Positions 6,605 through 14,165 of a DNA stretch of 19,216 nucleotides are shown here, piece after piece. The DNA comes from UBA1573 sp016794285 (GTDB lineage: Bacteria > Pseudomonadota > Alphaproteobacteria > Micavibrionales > Micavibrionaceae), in contig JAEUKO010000037.1 in the NCBI GenBank assembly GCA_016794285.1, positions 1-19,216 of the forward strand, written 5' to 3'. The position numbers were made by a program, and so were the translations under genes. Under the pieces are notes generated by a model. The model was not told the DNA's origin and did not search any database. It saw only the letters and a program-made list of their open reading frames with translations. Within the stretch, counting starts at the first letter, position 1; the number at the start of each line of letters is the position of its first letter.

Positions 6605-8443
6605 GTGACCGATCAAGACAAAATTGAACTCTTCAAAGATGCTACGGCGGCGACGCTGCGGGCTTTGGCGCGTCAGCGGGATGTTGATGTCTATTATTCC
6701 GCTGCGGAGAGCGCGGATCGGAAATTATCTTTGACCCAAACGGGCCGTGCACGGTTGCCTTTTCCCGGGACAAAACTTTCTCTCAAAGATAGGGCGTTAC
6801 TGCGAGGGGCGGCTGATGGTGAGGGGCTTCGCTTGCGTCTGCATAATGCGGATATTCACCGAAAAAATGTCCCAAAAGAAGAGGGGGCGCGAGCTGTTTA
6901 TGATGCTCTTGAGCAAGCGCGTATGGAGGCAATTGGAGCTGCTGAAATGCGGGGTGTTGGGCTCAATCTTCAGGAAGTTTTGAGCGAGAAGAGCGCAAGG
7001 TTGGGGTATCACAACCTTAAAGATCGCTCTCACGAAACTTTGGCGGACGCGCTTCATATTTTGGCCAGAGAAGGTTTAACGGGCGAGGGACTTTCAGAAG
7101 GAAGCCGCAAACTGGCCGATCTTTGGCGGCCCGTTATTGAAGAAAAACTGGGTAAAGATTGGGTGAGAGAATTTAGCGGACGGGTTGCCGATCAGATGGC
7201 TTTTTCCCTCGTGAGTAAAAAATTGCTAGGGCAGCTTGGCTTGCTAGGTGAGGACGGAGAAGGAGAGGGAGAGTCGCTTCAGCAATCGGACAAAGAAACG
7301 GAAAACCAAGAAGATAAACCCAATCAGGAAGAGAAAGAAAACAACGCACAGAGCGAAGATCAAGCAAAAGGACAGACAGAAGATCAAGGAGAAGAGGAAG
7401 GCGGTTCCGAAGAAGAATCCGGAGAAGGCGAAACTCAACAAGAGTCGGAAGCGCAGAGCGCGGCGCAAAGAAAACCCTCTCACTCACTGCCTCCTGATCC
7501 GCGCTGTGGGGTAGGAACAAGTTACAATATTTTCACAACTGAATTTGACGAAGTGGTGAAGGCTGAAGATTTGGCCGATTTTGAGGAGTTGTACCGACTT
7601 CGTGAATTGTTGGATAAACAAATGGTTCACTTGCAACCGGTGGTGGCTAAGTTGGCCAACCGCCTGCAACGAAAACTTTTGGCGCGTCAAACGCGTTCGT
7701 GGAAATTTGATCTGGAAGAAGGCTATCTGGATAGTGGAAGATTGGCTCGCGTGATTGCTAACCCAACCGTTCCGCTCAGCTTCAAACAAGAAAGAGAAAC
7801 CGAATTCAAAGACACGGTTGTTTGCCTGTTGTTGGACAATTCGGGTTCTATGCGCGGAAGGCCCATCAGTATCGCGGCAATGTGCGCCGATGTTCTGGCG
7901 CGGACACTGGAACGCTGCGGGATCAAGGTTGAAATTCTTGGCTTTACAACCAGAGCATGGAAGGGCGGAAAGTCTCGGGATTTGTGGATTGCATCGGGCC
8001 GCCCTCCTCGCCCCGGGCGCTTGAACGATGTTCGGCATATTATTTATAAAGCTGCGGACGTGCCGTATCGCCGGACGCGCAAAAACCTAGGGCTCATGCT
8101 CAAAGAAGGATTGCTCAAAGAGAACATAGATGGAGAGGCTTTGGCGTGGGCTTATAACCGTTTAGCGGTCCGTTCGGAAGATCGAAAAATTTTGATGGTG
8201 ATTTCTGACGGGGCTCCGGTGGATGATTCCACTTTGTCTGTTAATCCGACCAATATTTTGGAGAATGATCTGCGTCATGTCATTAACTGGATTGAGTTGA
8301 TCGATAAGGTAGATCTGACAGCAATTGGCATTGGCCATGACGTCACGCGTTATTATCGTCATTCTATGATGGTCTCAGATGTGAATGAGCTTGGCGAGGC
8401 CCTCATCAATGACTTGTCGGGTTTGTTTGAGAAGGGCAAATAG
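6605..8443 (+). CDS. cobT: Cobaltochelatase subunit CobT (VWA domain)
   Basis: A 612-residue cytoplasmic protein (P. denitrificans CobT is 631). The N-terminal half is the CobT domain; residues 214-287 form a very acidic Glu/Gln/Ser/Gly-rich linker; a von Willebrand A domain spans about 404-605 with the MIDAS motif DNSGSM (D411, S413, S415) and a later ISDGAP (D535). It is the partner of the CobS AAA+ ring. The start is uncertain: the frame is open from GTG 6533, with ATG 6536 and TTG 6581/6587 inside the cobS 3' end and none with a good ribosome site. I prefer GTG 6605 because CobT proteins begin about ten residues before the FK.AT.AT.RA motif. It overlaps or abuts cobS, so coupled translation is likely. 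Confidence 0.9.
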   Translation: MTDQDKIELFKDATAATLRALARQRDVDVYYSAAESADRKLSLTQTGRARLPFPGTKLSLKDRALLRGAADGEGLRLRLHNADIHRKNVPKEEGARAVYDALEQARMEAIGAAEMRGVGLNLQEVLSEKSARLGYHNLKDRSHETLADALHILAREGLTGEGLSEGSRKLADLWRPVIEEKLGKDWVREFSGRVADQMAFSLVSKKLLGQLGLLGEDGEGEGESLQQSDKETENQEDKPNQEEKENNAQSEDQAKGQTEDQGEEEGGSEEESGEGETQQESEAQSAAQRKPSHSLPPDPRCGVGTSYNIFTTEFDEVVKAEDLADFEELYRLRELLDKQMVHLQPVVAKLANRLQRKLLARQTRSWKFDLEEGYLDSGRLARVIANPTVPLSFKQERETEFKDTVVCLLLDNSGSMRGRPISIAAMCADVLARTLERCGIKVEILGFTTRAWKGGKSRDLWIASGRPPRPGRLNDVRHIIYKAADVPYRRTRKNLGLMLKEGLLKENIDGEALAWAYNRLAVRSEDRKILMVISDGAPVDDSTLSVNPTNILENDLRHVINWIELIDKVDLTAIGIGHDVTRYYRHSMMVSDVNELGEALINDLSGLFEKGK

Positions 8444-8530
8444 ACATAACTGTATTTTGCGGGTGCGGCTTGAAAAACTTTCCCTTGCCAGCTAAGACCA
8501 TAGTTCATCTAAATAATTTAGGTCTTGAGA

Positions 8531-9850
8531 ATGAGCGAGCAGAAAATTTATAAACCCCGTCCGGTCACAGGTTTTCCTGAATGGCTTCCCGAAGAGCGTA
8601 GAATTGAACAACAATGGTTTGACCATATTCGTAAAGTGTTCGAATCTTACGGGTTTTGCTCTATCGAGACTCCCTCGGTTGAAGAGCTGGATGTTCTGCG
8701 GGCCAAAGGCGAGGTGGATAAGGAAATCTACGTTATCGAACGCCTGCATAAAGACGAACAGGAAAAAGGCGAAACGCGGCTTGCCTTGCACTTTGATCAG
8801 ACTGTCCCGCTTGCCCGTTATGTCGCTCAGCATTTCAACGAGCTGGTTTTTCCTTTCAAGCGATACCAGATGCAGCGCGTCTGGCGCGGGGAACGTCCCC
8901 AAGCAGGCCGTTTCCGCGAGTTTTACCAGTGCGATATTGACGTGATCGGGGTTGACGGTCTTTCTCTTCATTTTGATGCCGAACTCCCTGCGATTATGTG
9001 CGAGATTTTGCAAGGCCTCAATGTCGGTCCTTTTCAGATGAAAGTCAGTAACCGGAAAATATTGATGGGGCTGTGTGCAGGTTTGGGAATTGCCGACCCT
9101 TCGCCAATTACACGGGCAGTGGATAAGGTCGAAAAAATCGGGACAGATGCAACGCGGAAGCTCCTCTCAGAAGCAGGTCTCACCGAAAGCCAGCTAGACT
9201 GTATCATGGCCTTTGCTTCCATTAAGACGACAGACAGTTCCTTTGTTCCTAAAGTTCAGGGACTAAAAGTTGAAAACGAAACTCTCTCCGAAGGGCTTGA
9301 GGAACTTTCCTTTGTCATGGACAATCTCGCTCACTTACCCAAGGGGCAGGTTGTGGCGGATCTTTCGATTGTTCGTGGGCTTGATTACTATACAGGCATT
9401 GTTTACGAAACTGTTTTGCTGGAAAACCCTTCGTTCGGGTCTGTTTGTTCGGGGGGGCGGTTTGATGATTTGGCGGGAAGCTACATCAACAAACATTTAC
9501 CCGGAGTTGGAATCTCAATTGGTTTCTCCAGATTGTTTGACTATATGCGCTTGTCGGGAAAGCTCAACGCAACACGCAAATGCCCAACGGATGTTCTTGT
9601 GGCTTTTCCATCAGAAGAGCGCAGAGAAGTTGCCTTACAAACGGCGGTTTTGCTGCGGGGGAGGGGGTATAATGTCGAATTGTATCACGCTCCGCAAAAG
9701 CTCCAAAAGCAACTGAGTTATGCTGAGAAAAAAGGGATTCCCTATGTTTGGTTTCCTCCTTTCGAAGAGGGAGGGGTTCATGAGGCTAAGAACATGAAAA
9801 CGGGAGAGCAAAAACAAGCCAATCCGCAAAACTGGAAGAAAGAGGACTGA
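8531..9850 (+). CDS. hisS: Histidyl-tRNA synthetase
   Basis: A 439-residue class II synthetase that charges tRNA-His. Visible signatures are the N-terminal motif 1 region with ETPSVEELDVLRAKGE, motif 2 VWRGERPQAGRFREFYQ (about 117-133), the histidine-specific RGLDYYTG (282-289), the CSGGRFDD loop and motif 3 GVGISIGFSRLF (325-336). An anticodon-binding domain follows from about 353. These catalytic elements mark it as an active synthetase rather than the HisZ regulatory paralogue. The motif 2 loop and the N-terminus resemble the HisRS type known from Xanthomonas, from memory, more than the divergent alphaproteobacterial form. The ATG at 8531 has AGG at 8520-8522; a TTG at 8525 is in frame. 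It lies 87 bases after cobT and just ahead of the exported hypothetical gene. Confidence 0.95.
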   Translation: MSEQKIYKPRPVTGFPEWLPEERRIEQQWFDHIRKVFESYGFCSIETPSVEELDVLRAKGEVDKEIYVIERLHKDEQEKGETRLALHFDQTVPLARYVAQHFNELVFPFKRYQMQRVWRGERPQAGRFREFYQCDIDVIGVDGLSLHFDAELPAIMCEILQGLNVGPFQMKVSNRKILMGLCAGLGIADPSPITRAVDKVEKIGTDATRKLLSEAGLTESQLDCIMAFASIKTTDSSFVPKVQGLKVENETLSEGLEELSFVMDNLAHLPKGQVVADLSIVRGLDYYTGIVYETVLLENPSFGSVCSGGRFDDLAGSYINKHLPGVGISIGFSRLFDYMRLSGKLNATRKCPTDVLVAFPSEERREVALQTAVLLRGRGYNVELYHAPQKLQKQLSYAEKKGIPYVWFPPFEEGGVHEAKNMKTGEQKQANPQNWKKED

Positions 9851-9854
9851 AAAC

Positions 9855-10460
9855 ATGGTTAGATTTTTATACGGGGCAACTCTTTTCTTTCTCCTTTTTT
9901 CTGCGAATGCTCATGCGGAATCGCACACCTATGCTCCTGAAAACTGTGACTTCACGATCACGTTTCCTGAAAAGCCTTATGTTGAGAAAAAATGTTCGGG
10001 GGAAAAGGATTGCGCCGAGGTGGTTACTTTTACCAAGGTTCTGGACATCGGGTCTTCGGTTAATTTTCGGGTGACGTGCATTTCACTGGCTGAAAAAGAG
10101 CTTGCCAAGTACACGCCCGAAGTCATGAAAACGACACTGGGAGAGATGCTCAAACAAACGAATTTGGAAGCCTACAATATAGATGCCGAAGAAAAGGATG
10201 GTTACAAACGCGCCGGATCGGTTAGTCTTGGCAAGCGCAATGACCAAGATATTCTTCATACGGGTCAGTTATGGGTTGGCAAAAAATCTCTCTTCACGAT
10301 GGAAGGGGAAATGTTGGGGGCTTCTAGCGACAAACTGAATCAGCTCTTTGCCGATATATTGAAAACCGTTCAGGTAAAATCAGGCGGGGCTGTGAAGAAA
10401 GAGTCTAAGGATTCCAAAACTTCCCCTAAGGAACCAGCCCCTGCAGCCGCTCAACCATAG
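9855..10460 (+). CDS. Exported hypothetical protein
   Basis: I do not recognise this 201-residue protein. Residues 1-21 form a clear signal peptide ending AHA, so it is probably periplasmic. The mature part has four cysteines (31, 47, 53, 75), allowing two disulfides, and an alternating strand/helix pattern: CDFTITFPEKPYVEKKC near the start, a helix at about 86-104, then LHTGQLWVGKKSLFTMEGEM and a final helix around 158-172. The tail from 176 is Lys/Ser- and then Pro/Ala-rich and probably disordered. The ATG at 9855 follows AGAGGA (9841-9846) by eight bases, and the gene begins four bases after hisS stops, so it is translated from the hisS transcript. Its last 35 bases overlap the convergent sufE. 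Confidence 0.75.
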   Translation: MVRFLYGATLFFLLFSANAHAESHTYAPENCDFTITFPEKPYVEKKCSGEKDCAEVVTFTKVLDIGSSVNFRVTCISLAEKELAKYTPEVMKTTLGEMLKQTNLEAYNIDAEEKDGYKRAGSVSLGKRNDQDILHTGQLWVGKKSLFTMEGEMLGASSDKLNQLFADILKTVQVKSGGAVKKESKDSKTSPKEPAPAAAQP

Positions 10461-10821
10461 AAAAAAAACCATTGCGGCGATTGGGACTCAGATTCTGCGA
10501 GAGGCCGAGTTTGTCAAAAATGTCATGAACGGGAATTTGTGGAAGATTCGCAATAGGTTGGTTATTGTAAAGGGCAAATAGGATTGCAACCAGTCCTTTG
10601 ACAATATGGGAATCGCTATCTGCCTGAAAATTCAAAACGTCATTGCGAATCTCTGGGACGAGCCAGACCTTTGATGTACATCCACGGACTAAATTTTCTT
10701 CATTTTTAAGGGAAGATGGCATGGGGGGTAAAGTTTTTCCCAAATCAATTAGGTACTGGTAGCGACTTTCCCAGTCGTCCATCAGAGAGAAATATTCCAG
10801 AACTTCATCGATCGTTCGCAT
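10426..10821 (-). CDS. sufE: SufE family sulfur acceptor
   Basis: A 131-residue cytoplasmic protein close to E. coli SufE (138 residues). The conserved sulfur-accepting cysteine is C48 in VRGCTSKVWL, equivalent to C51 of SufE. SufE accepts persulfide from the cysteine desulfurase SufS and stimulates it during iron-sulfur cluster assembly. The start of the fold (DDWESRYQYLIDLGK.LPPMP) and the later GLVAILFALYNN helix also match the family. No sufS or other suf gene is adjacent. The ATG at 10821 lacks a strong ribosome site. The 3' end overlaps the convergent exported hypothetical gene by 35 bases. Confidence 0.92.
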   Translation of the reverse strand: MRTIDEVLEYFSLMDDWESRYQYLIDLGKTLPPMPSSLKNEENLVRGCTSKVWLVPEIRNDVLNFQADSDSHIVKGLVAILFALYNNQPIANLPQIPVHDIFDKLGLSQNLSPNRRNGFFSMVERLQGLVP

Positions 10822-10916
10822 TGCAGCACCAGATTATTTGGCGGATTTCCTGCCTTGTAACGGCAGCCCTTGACACAGGTCATATATTATTTTCAAAAGG
10901 AGCGCAAAGTTTCTTC

Positions 10917-10970
10917 CCCTTCTTTGGATCACATCTTAAAGAATAATGAATAAGATCGTAAAAAGAAGGG
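10917..10970. promoter_or_regulatory. Nested inverted repeat upstream of clpX
   Basis: An outer 9-bp perfect stem (cccttcttt 10917-10925 with aaagaaggg 10962-10970) encloses a second 6-bp stem (atctta 10933-10938 with taagat 10951-10956) around a 12-base loop. It lies 73 bases before the clpX start, between clpX and the divergent sufE. No T-run follows on either strand, so it does not look like a terminator. It may be part of the clpX leader or a protein-binding site. Confidence 0.45.
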
Positions 10971-11023
10971 CTTGCGTATATCTTCGCCTCTTGGCAAAGT
11001 GTCACTGTGTAATTCAATATCAA

Positions 11024-11038
11024 TCGTGAGGATCACGA
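11024..11038 (+). promoter_or_regulatory. Small hairpin carrying the clpX ribosome binding site
   Basis: TCGTGA (11024-11029), GGA loop, TCACGA (11033-11038) form a perfect 6-bp hairpin. The only fair Shine-Dalgarno match, GAGG (11028-11031), 11 bases before the ATG at 11043, is split between stem and loop. Folding could therefore modulate clpX translation; alternatively the palindrome is an operator. Confidence 0.4.
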
Positions 11039-11042
11039 GTCC

Positions 11043-12341
11043 ATGTCCAAATCTTCAGGTAGTACAGATTCAAAAAACACCCTGTACTGTTCATTTTGCG
11101 GTAAAAGTCAGCACGAAGTTCGGAAGCTTATTGCCGGACCAAATGTTTTCATTTGTAACGAGTGCGTTGAGCTCTGCATGGACATTATCCGTGAGGAGGA
11201 CAAGAGCCAGATTGTTCGCACCGGAGAAGGGGTTCCCACGCCAAGTGAAATCAAGACGGTTCTTGATGATTATGTGATTGGGCAGGATCGCGCCAAGCGC
11301 GTTCTTTCTGTGGCTGTCCACAACCACTACAAACGCCTTGAGGTTGGTCAAAAAGGTTCGGATATTGAGATCAACAAATCCAATATTCTTCTTGTTGGTC
11401 CAACTGGGTCGGGTAAGACGTTGCTTGCGCAAACCTTGGCGCGGATTCTTGATGTTCCCTTTACCATGGCGGATGCCACGACTTTGACCGAAGCTGGTTA
11501 TGTTGGGGAAGATGTCGAAAATATCGTCCTCAAGCTGCTGCAAAACTGCGATTACAACGTGGAGCGGGCCCAGCGCGGGATTGTTTACATTGATGAAATT
11601 GATAAAATCAGCCGCAAGTCTGACAATCCTTCGATTACCCGCGACGTGTCGGGCGAGGGAGTTCAGCAGGCTTTGCTTAAGTTGATGGAAGGCACAATTG
11701 CCAGTGTTCCGCCTCAGGGAGGACGTAAACACCCACAGCAAGAGTTCTTGCAAGTTGATACCACCAATATTCTCTTCATTTGCGGTGGGGCTTTTGCTGG
11801 GATTGAAAAAATTATTGCCATGCGCTCGAAAGGCAGCACGTCTATTGGGTTTGGAGCCGATGTGGCTTCTCCTGAGGAAAAACGGGCTGGTGAGCTTTTG
11901 CGGGTTCTTGAAACCGAAGATTTATTGAAGTTCGGCCTTATTCCTGAGTTTATTGGTCGTTTGCCTGTCGTGGCAACGCTTGATGATCTTGATGAAGCTG
12001 CCTTGGTTACGATCTTGACTGAGCCCAAAAATGCTCTGTGCAAGCAGTATCAGAGGTTGTTTGAGATGGAAAACACCAAGCTGAGCTTTACGCCAGAGGC
12101 TTTGAATGCCATTGCCGTCAAGGCGATTGACCGTAAAACAGGGGCGCGTGGTTTGCGTTCGATTCTTGAGAATTTGCTTCTGGATACCATGTATGACATT
12201 CCCGATATGGATGATGTCGAAGAAGTGGTTATTAACGCAGAAGTTGTAAAAGAAGGCCAAAAACCTCTGCTTGTCCGCTCTGACAAGAAAAAACCTAAAA
12301 AATCTGCCAAGGAAGATGAAAAAGAAGTAGGAACGGCCTAA
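11043..12341 (+). CDS. clpX: ATP-dependent Clp protease ATP-binding subunit ClpX
   Basis: A 432-residue AAA+ unfoldase, full length. It shows the N-terminal four-cysteine zinc domain (C16, C19, C38, C41), Walker A GPTGSGKT (119-126), the pore loop GYVG (152-155), Walker B IVYIDEID (180-187), the RKH loop (228-230), the IGF loop that docks on ClpP (268-270), the Arg finger in FIGR (R306) and sensor 2 GARGLRS. The C-terminus is Lys-rich. ClpX unfolds tagged or specific substrates and feeds them to ClpP in the cytoplasm. clpP, normally just upstream, and lon, often downstream, are both missing here, so clpX appears to have its own promoter. Its leader contains two inverted repeats. Confidence 0.98.
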   Translation: MSKSSGSTDSKNTLYCSFCGKSQHEVRKLIAGPNVFICNECVELCMDIIREEDKSQIVRTGEGVPTPSEIKTVLDDYVIGQDRAKRVLSVAVHNHYKRLEVGQKGSDIEINKSNILLVGPTGSGKTLLAQTLARILDVPFTMADATTLTEAGYVGEDVENIVLKLLQNCDYNVERAQRGIVYIDEIDKISRKSDNPSITRDVSGEGVQQALLKLMEGTIASVPPQGGRKHPQQEFLQVDTTNILFICGGAFAGIEKIIAMRSKGSTSIGFGADVASPEEKRAGELLRVLETEDLLKFGLIPEFIGRLPVVATLDDLDEAALVTILTEPKNALCKQYQRLFEMENTKLSFTPEALNAIAVKAIDRKTGARGLRSILENLLLDTMYDIPDMDDVEEVVINAEVVKEGQKPLLVRSDKKKPKKSAKEDEKEVGTA

Positions 12342-12392
12342 TTTTAGGTTCAAAATTTCCGTCTTCTCAGAATTTGTTAAGGTTTTAAGGGA

Positions 12393-12398
12393 TATAAT
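12393..12398 (+). promoter_or_regulatory. Candidate -10 box for cheZ
   Basis: A perfect TATAAT lies 39 bases before the cheZ start codon, in the 96-base gap after clpX. No good -35 box is seen at 16-18 bases upstream, and there is no TG extension, so this is only a candidate promoter. Confidence 0.35.
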
Positions 12399-12437
12399 CC
12401 GATTTAAGGTTTTTCACTCTTAGGTCGGATCGAACTC

Positions 12438-13079
12438 ATGACAAACATATCTTCTTCTGCTCAGTCCCTTGTTGGTAATGCTCCCTCTCTCGAAAAGGAG
12501 GCGTTGCTTTATGGCATTCACACTCTTCAATCTAGGCTCGAAGTTATGGAGAGATTTGTCTCCCGTCGATTTGACGAAATATCGATGGAGATAAACGCCA
12601 CCTCGCAGCAACTGGATATGGCCGAGGAGGGGATGGTCGGGAAAATTGTTGAGGTGATGCAGGTTCTTTCAGCTATTTCTTATAGCGGAGATGGATCTTC
12701 AGCGGCCAATACAGGCGTGGAGCTCGAATCTGTCATTGAAACCACAGAAAAAGCAGCGAATCAGATTTTGGATGCTGCGGACCGGATTGCAAATCGGCTG
12801 CACACCGAAGGGAAATGGGATGAGCCAGGGGCTCGCGATAAGCTGCTTGAAGAAACCAAAAGCGATATACAAGACATCTTGATGGCCTGTACCTTTCAGG
12901 ATCTGACGGGGCAGCGCATTCGAAAAACCCTTGAAAATCTTCAAATGATTGAAGGGCGTTTGAGTTCGACGCTTGAAAAATTCGGGGTTAATATCAGGCC
13001 GGAAACCAACGAAGTCGTTCGTGATTCGAGTGATAACCACGCGAACTCTCAGGCTGATATTGACGCATTGTTTGCTTAG
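12438..13079 (+). CDS. cheZ: CheZ-type chemotaxis phosphatase
   Basis: A 213-residue cytoplasmic protein, the same length as E. coli CheZ (214). It is mostly long helices, as expected for the CheZ four-helix bundle. The catalytic signature is CTFQDLTGQRI with D155 and Q159, equivalent to D143 and Q147 of E. coli CheZ, where Gln activates water for CheY-P dephosphorylation. A flexible linker (about 185-203) leads to a C-terminal SQADIDALFA helix like the CheY-binding tail. Its presence implies CheY-based signalling and probably flagellar motility, although no other chemotaxis gene is in the window. The ATG at 12438 has GGA at 12427-12429. It sits between clpX and nuoJ on the same strand. Confidence 0.88.
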   Translation: MTNISSSAQSLVGNAPSLEKEALLYGIHTLQSRLEVMERFVSRRFDEISMEINATSQQLDMAEEGMVGKIVEVMQVLSAISYSGDGSSAANTGVELESVIETTEKAANQILDAADRIANRLHTEGKWDEPGARDKLLEETKSDIQDILMACTFQDLTGQRIRKTLENLQMIEGRLSSTLEKFGVNIRPETNEVVRDSSDNHANSQADIDALFA

Positions 13080-13105
13080 AAAGCCTTTGAGTTGACGTAT
13101 TCAGG

Positions 13106-13128
13106 GCGGAGGGCCGAGTGCGCTCCGC
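13106..13128 (+). terminator. Weak terminator-like hairpin after cheZ
   Basis: A 6-bp stem gcggag (13106-13111) with ctccgc (13123-13128) encloses an 11-base loop; a second set of near-complementary bases in the loop could extend it. It is followed by ttctttcgttt, a broken T-rich stretch. It lies 27 bases after the cheZ stop and could partly separate cheZ from the nuo genes. Confidence 0.35.
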
Positions 13129-13167
13129 TTCTTTCGTTTATAACCCTAGTTTTTTGGTTTGTGGGCC

Positions 13168-13196
13168 TTGCGAAAAACTGCATAAAGCTCTAGAAA
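13168..13196 (+). promoter_or_regulatory. Candidate promoter for nuoJ-N
   Basis: TTGCGA (13168-13173) and TAGAAA (13191-13196) are separated by 17 bases, each with four of six consensus matches. The -10 box ends 41 bases before the nuoJ ATG. A promoter is expected here because the nuo genes do not follow nuoI, but the match is moderate. Confidence 0.3.
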
Positions 13197-13237
13197 AGTG
13201 GTGATTTTTGTCAAGCACCACTATTAGTGAGTCTCCC

Positions 13238-13855
13238 ATGATCGGGGCGTTTGCCTTTTATATTTTTGCGAGTGTTCTGGTTCTGAGTTCCTTGATGGTT
13301 ATTTCAGCTCGGAACCCCGTTCACTCTGTCCTTTTCCTGATTCTATCCTTTTTCAATGCGGCGGGGCTATTCGTTCTGATGGGGGCCGAGTTTCTCGCTA
13401 TGATTCTGATGATTGTCTATGTCGGGGCTGTGGCGGTTCTTTTCCTGTTCGTTGTGATGATGCTCGACATTAACTTTGCCGATCTGCGGCGGGGGGCGAT
13501 GCGATTCATCCCACTGGGAGTTACCTTTGGCGGGGTGCTGTTGGCTGAACTTGTGTTGCTTTACGCTTCGTGGTCGCCATCTCCCTTGTCTGGTCGGAAT
13601 TTGGGGGCCCCGACTCCCGAAGCGATTGATAATTCAAGGGCAATCGGGAACATTCTTTATACAGATTTTCTTTTTCCGTTTCAGGTTTCAGGCTTGATTT
13701 TGCTGGTGGCAATGATTGGGGCGATTGTTTTAACTCTGCGCTCGCGTGAGGGGCTGCATCGGCAAAGCGTTCCTTCTCAAGTCGGGCGAAAAGTCTCTGA
13801 TGTTTTGACAGTTCAAAAAGTGGCAACGGGAGCAGGGGTAGATCATGATGCTTGA
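13238..13855 (+). CDS. nuoJ: NADH-quinone oxidoreductase subunit J
   Basis: A 205-residue membrane subunit of complex I with about five transmembrane helices. The family hallmarks ISARNPVHSVLFLIL (about 23-37) and GAEFLAMILMIVYVGAVAVLFLFVVMML are intact; the latter includes the pi-bulge helix 3 that couples quinone chemistry to proton transfer. I chose the ATG at 13238 because NuoJ proteins begin just before FAFY.FA; AGTGAG at 13226-13231 lies six bases upstream. An in-frame TTG at 13208 would add ten residues. The 3' end overlaps nuoK by 11 bases, so translation is probably coupled. It is the first nuo gene of this cluster. Confidence 0.95.
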   Translation: MIGAFAFYIFASVLVLSSLMVISARNPVHSVLFLILSFFNAAGLFVLMGAEFLAMILMIVYVGAVAVLFLFVVMMLDINFADLRRGAMRFIPLGVTFGGVLLAELVLLYASWSPSPLSGRNLGAPTPEAIDNSRAIGNILYTDFLFPFQVSGLILLVAMIGAIVLTLRSREGLHRQSVPSQVGRKVSDVLTVQKVATGAGVDHDA

Positions 13856-14159
13856 AATCGGATTGACTCACTACCTGATTTTGGCCGCCATTCTGTTTAC
13901 CATTGGGATTTTTGGCATTTTTCTCAATCGCCGGAATGTGATTGTTATTCTCATGTCTATTGAGTTAATGCTCCTCGCGGTCAATATCAACTTTGTTGCA
14001 TTTGGGGCGGTTTTGGGCGATTTGGTGGGGCAGGTCTTTACCATGTTTGTTTTGACGGTGGCGGCGGCAGAGGCTGCCATTGGTCTTGCGATTCTGGTGG
14101 TGTTCTTCCGCAACAAGGGTTCCATCGCGGTTGAGGATATATCCTCGTTGAAGGGGTAG
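13845..14159 (+). CDS. nuoK: NADH-quinone oxidoreductase subunit K
   Basis: A 104-residue three-helix membrane subunit of complex I, of normal length. The two buried glutamates of the proton path are present in LMSIELMLLAVN (helix 2) and AAAEAAIGLAI (helix 3), and the protein ends with the usual RNKGSIAVEDISSLKG. Two ATG codons in a row (13845 and 13848) follow AGGGG (13834-13838) by six and nine bases; either could be used. It overlaps nuoJ by 11 bases and abuts nuoL. Confidence 0.97.
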   Translation: MMLEIGLTHYLILAAILFTIGIFGIFLNRRNVIVILMSIELMLLAVNINFVAFGAVLGDLVGQVFTMFVLTVAAAEAAIGLAILVVFFRNKGSIAVEDISSLKG

Positions 14160-14165
14160 ATGAAC

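Noticed and set aside
7248..7514. Lys/Arg-rich plus-strand frame inside cobT
   Set aside because: It is the frame-shifted reading of the acidic Glu/Gln-rich CobT linker, which yields Lys/Arg repeats by codon bias alone.
8531..9850. HisZ (ATP phosphoribosyltransferase regulatory subunit) as an alternative to HisRS
   Set aside because: Intact RGLDYYTG and motif 2 and 3 residues plus a C-terminal anticodon-binding domain support a true synthetase.
10870..10890. TTGACA followed by TATATT/TATTAT as a clpX promoter
   Set aside because: The -35 match is perfect but the AT-rich hexamers lie only 7-9 bases downstream, far from the 16-18 needed; no acceptable -10 is found at the right distance.
12337..12348. 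cctaa/ttagg hairpin at the clpX stop codon as a terminator
   Set aside because: Only 5 bp with a 2-base loop and no T-run; too weak to call.
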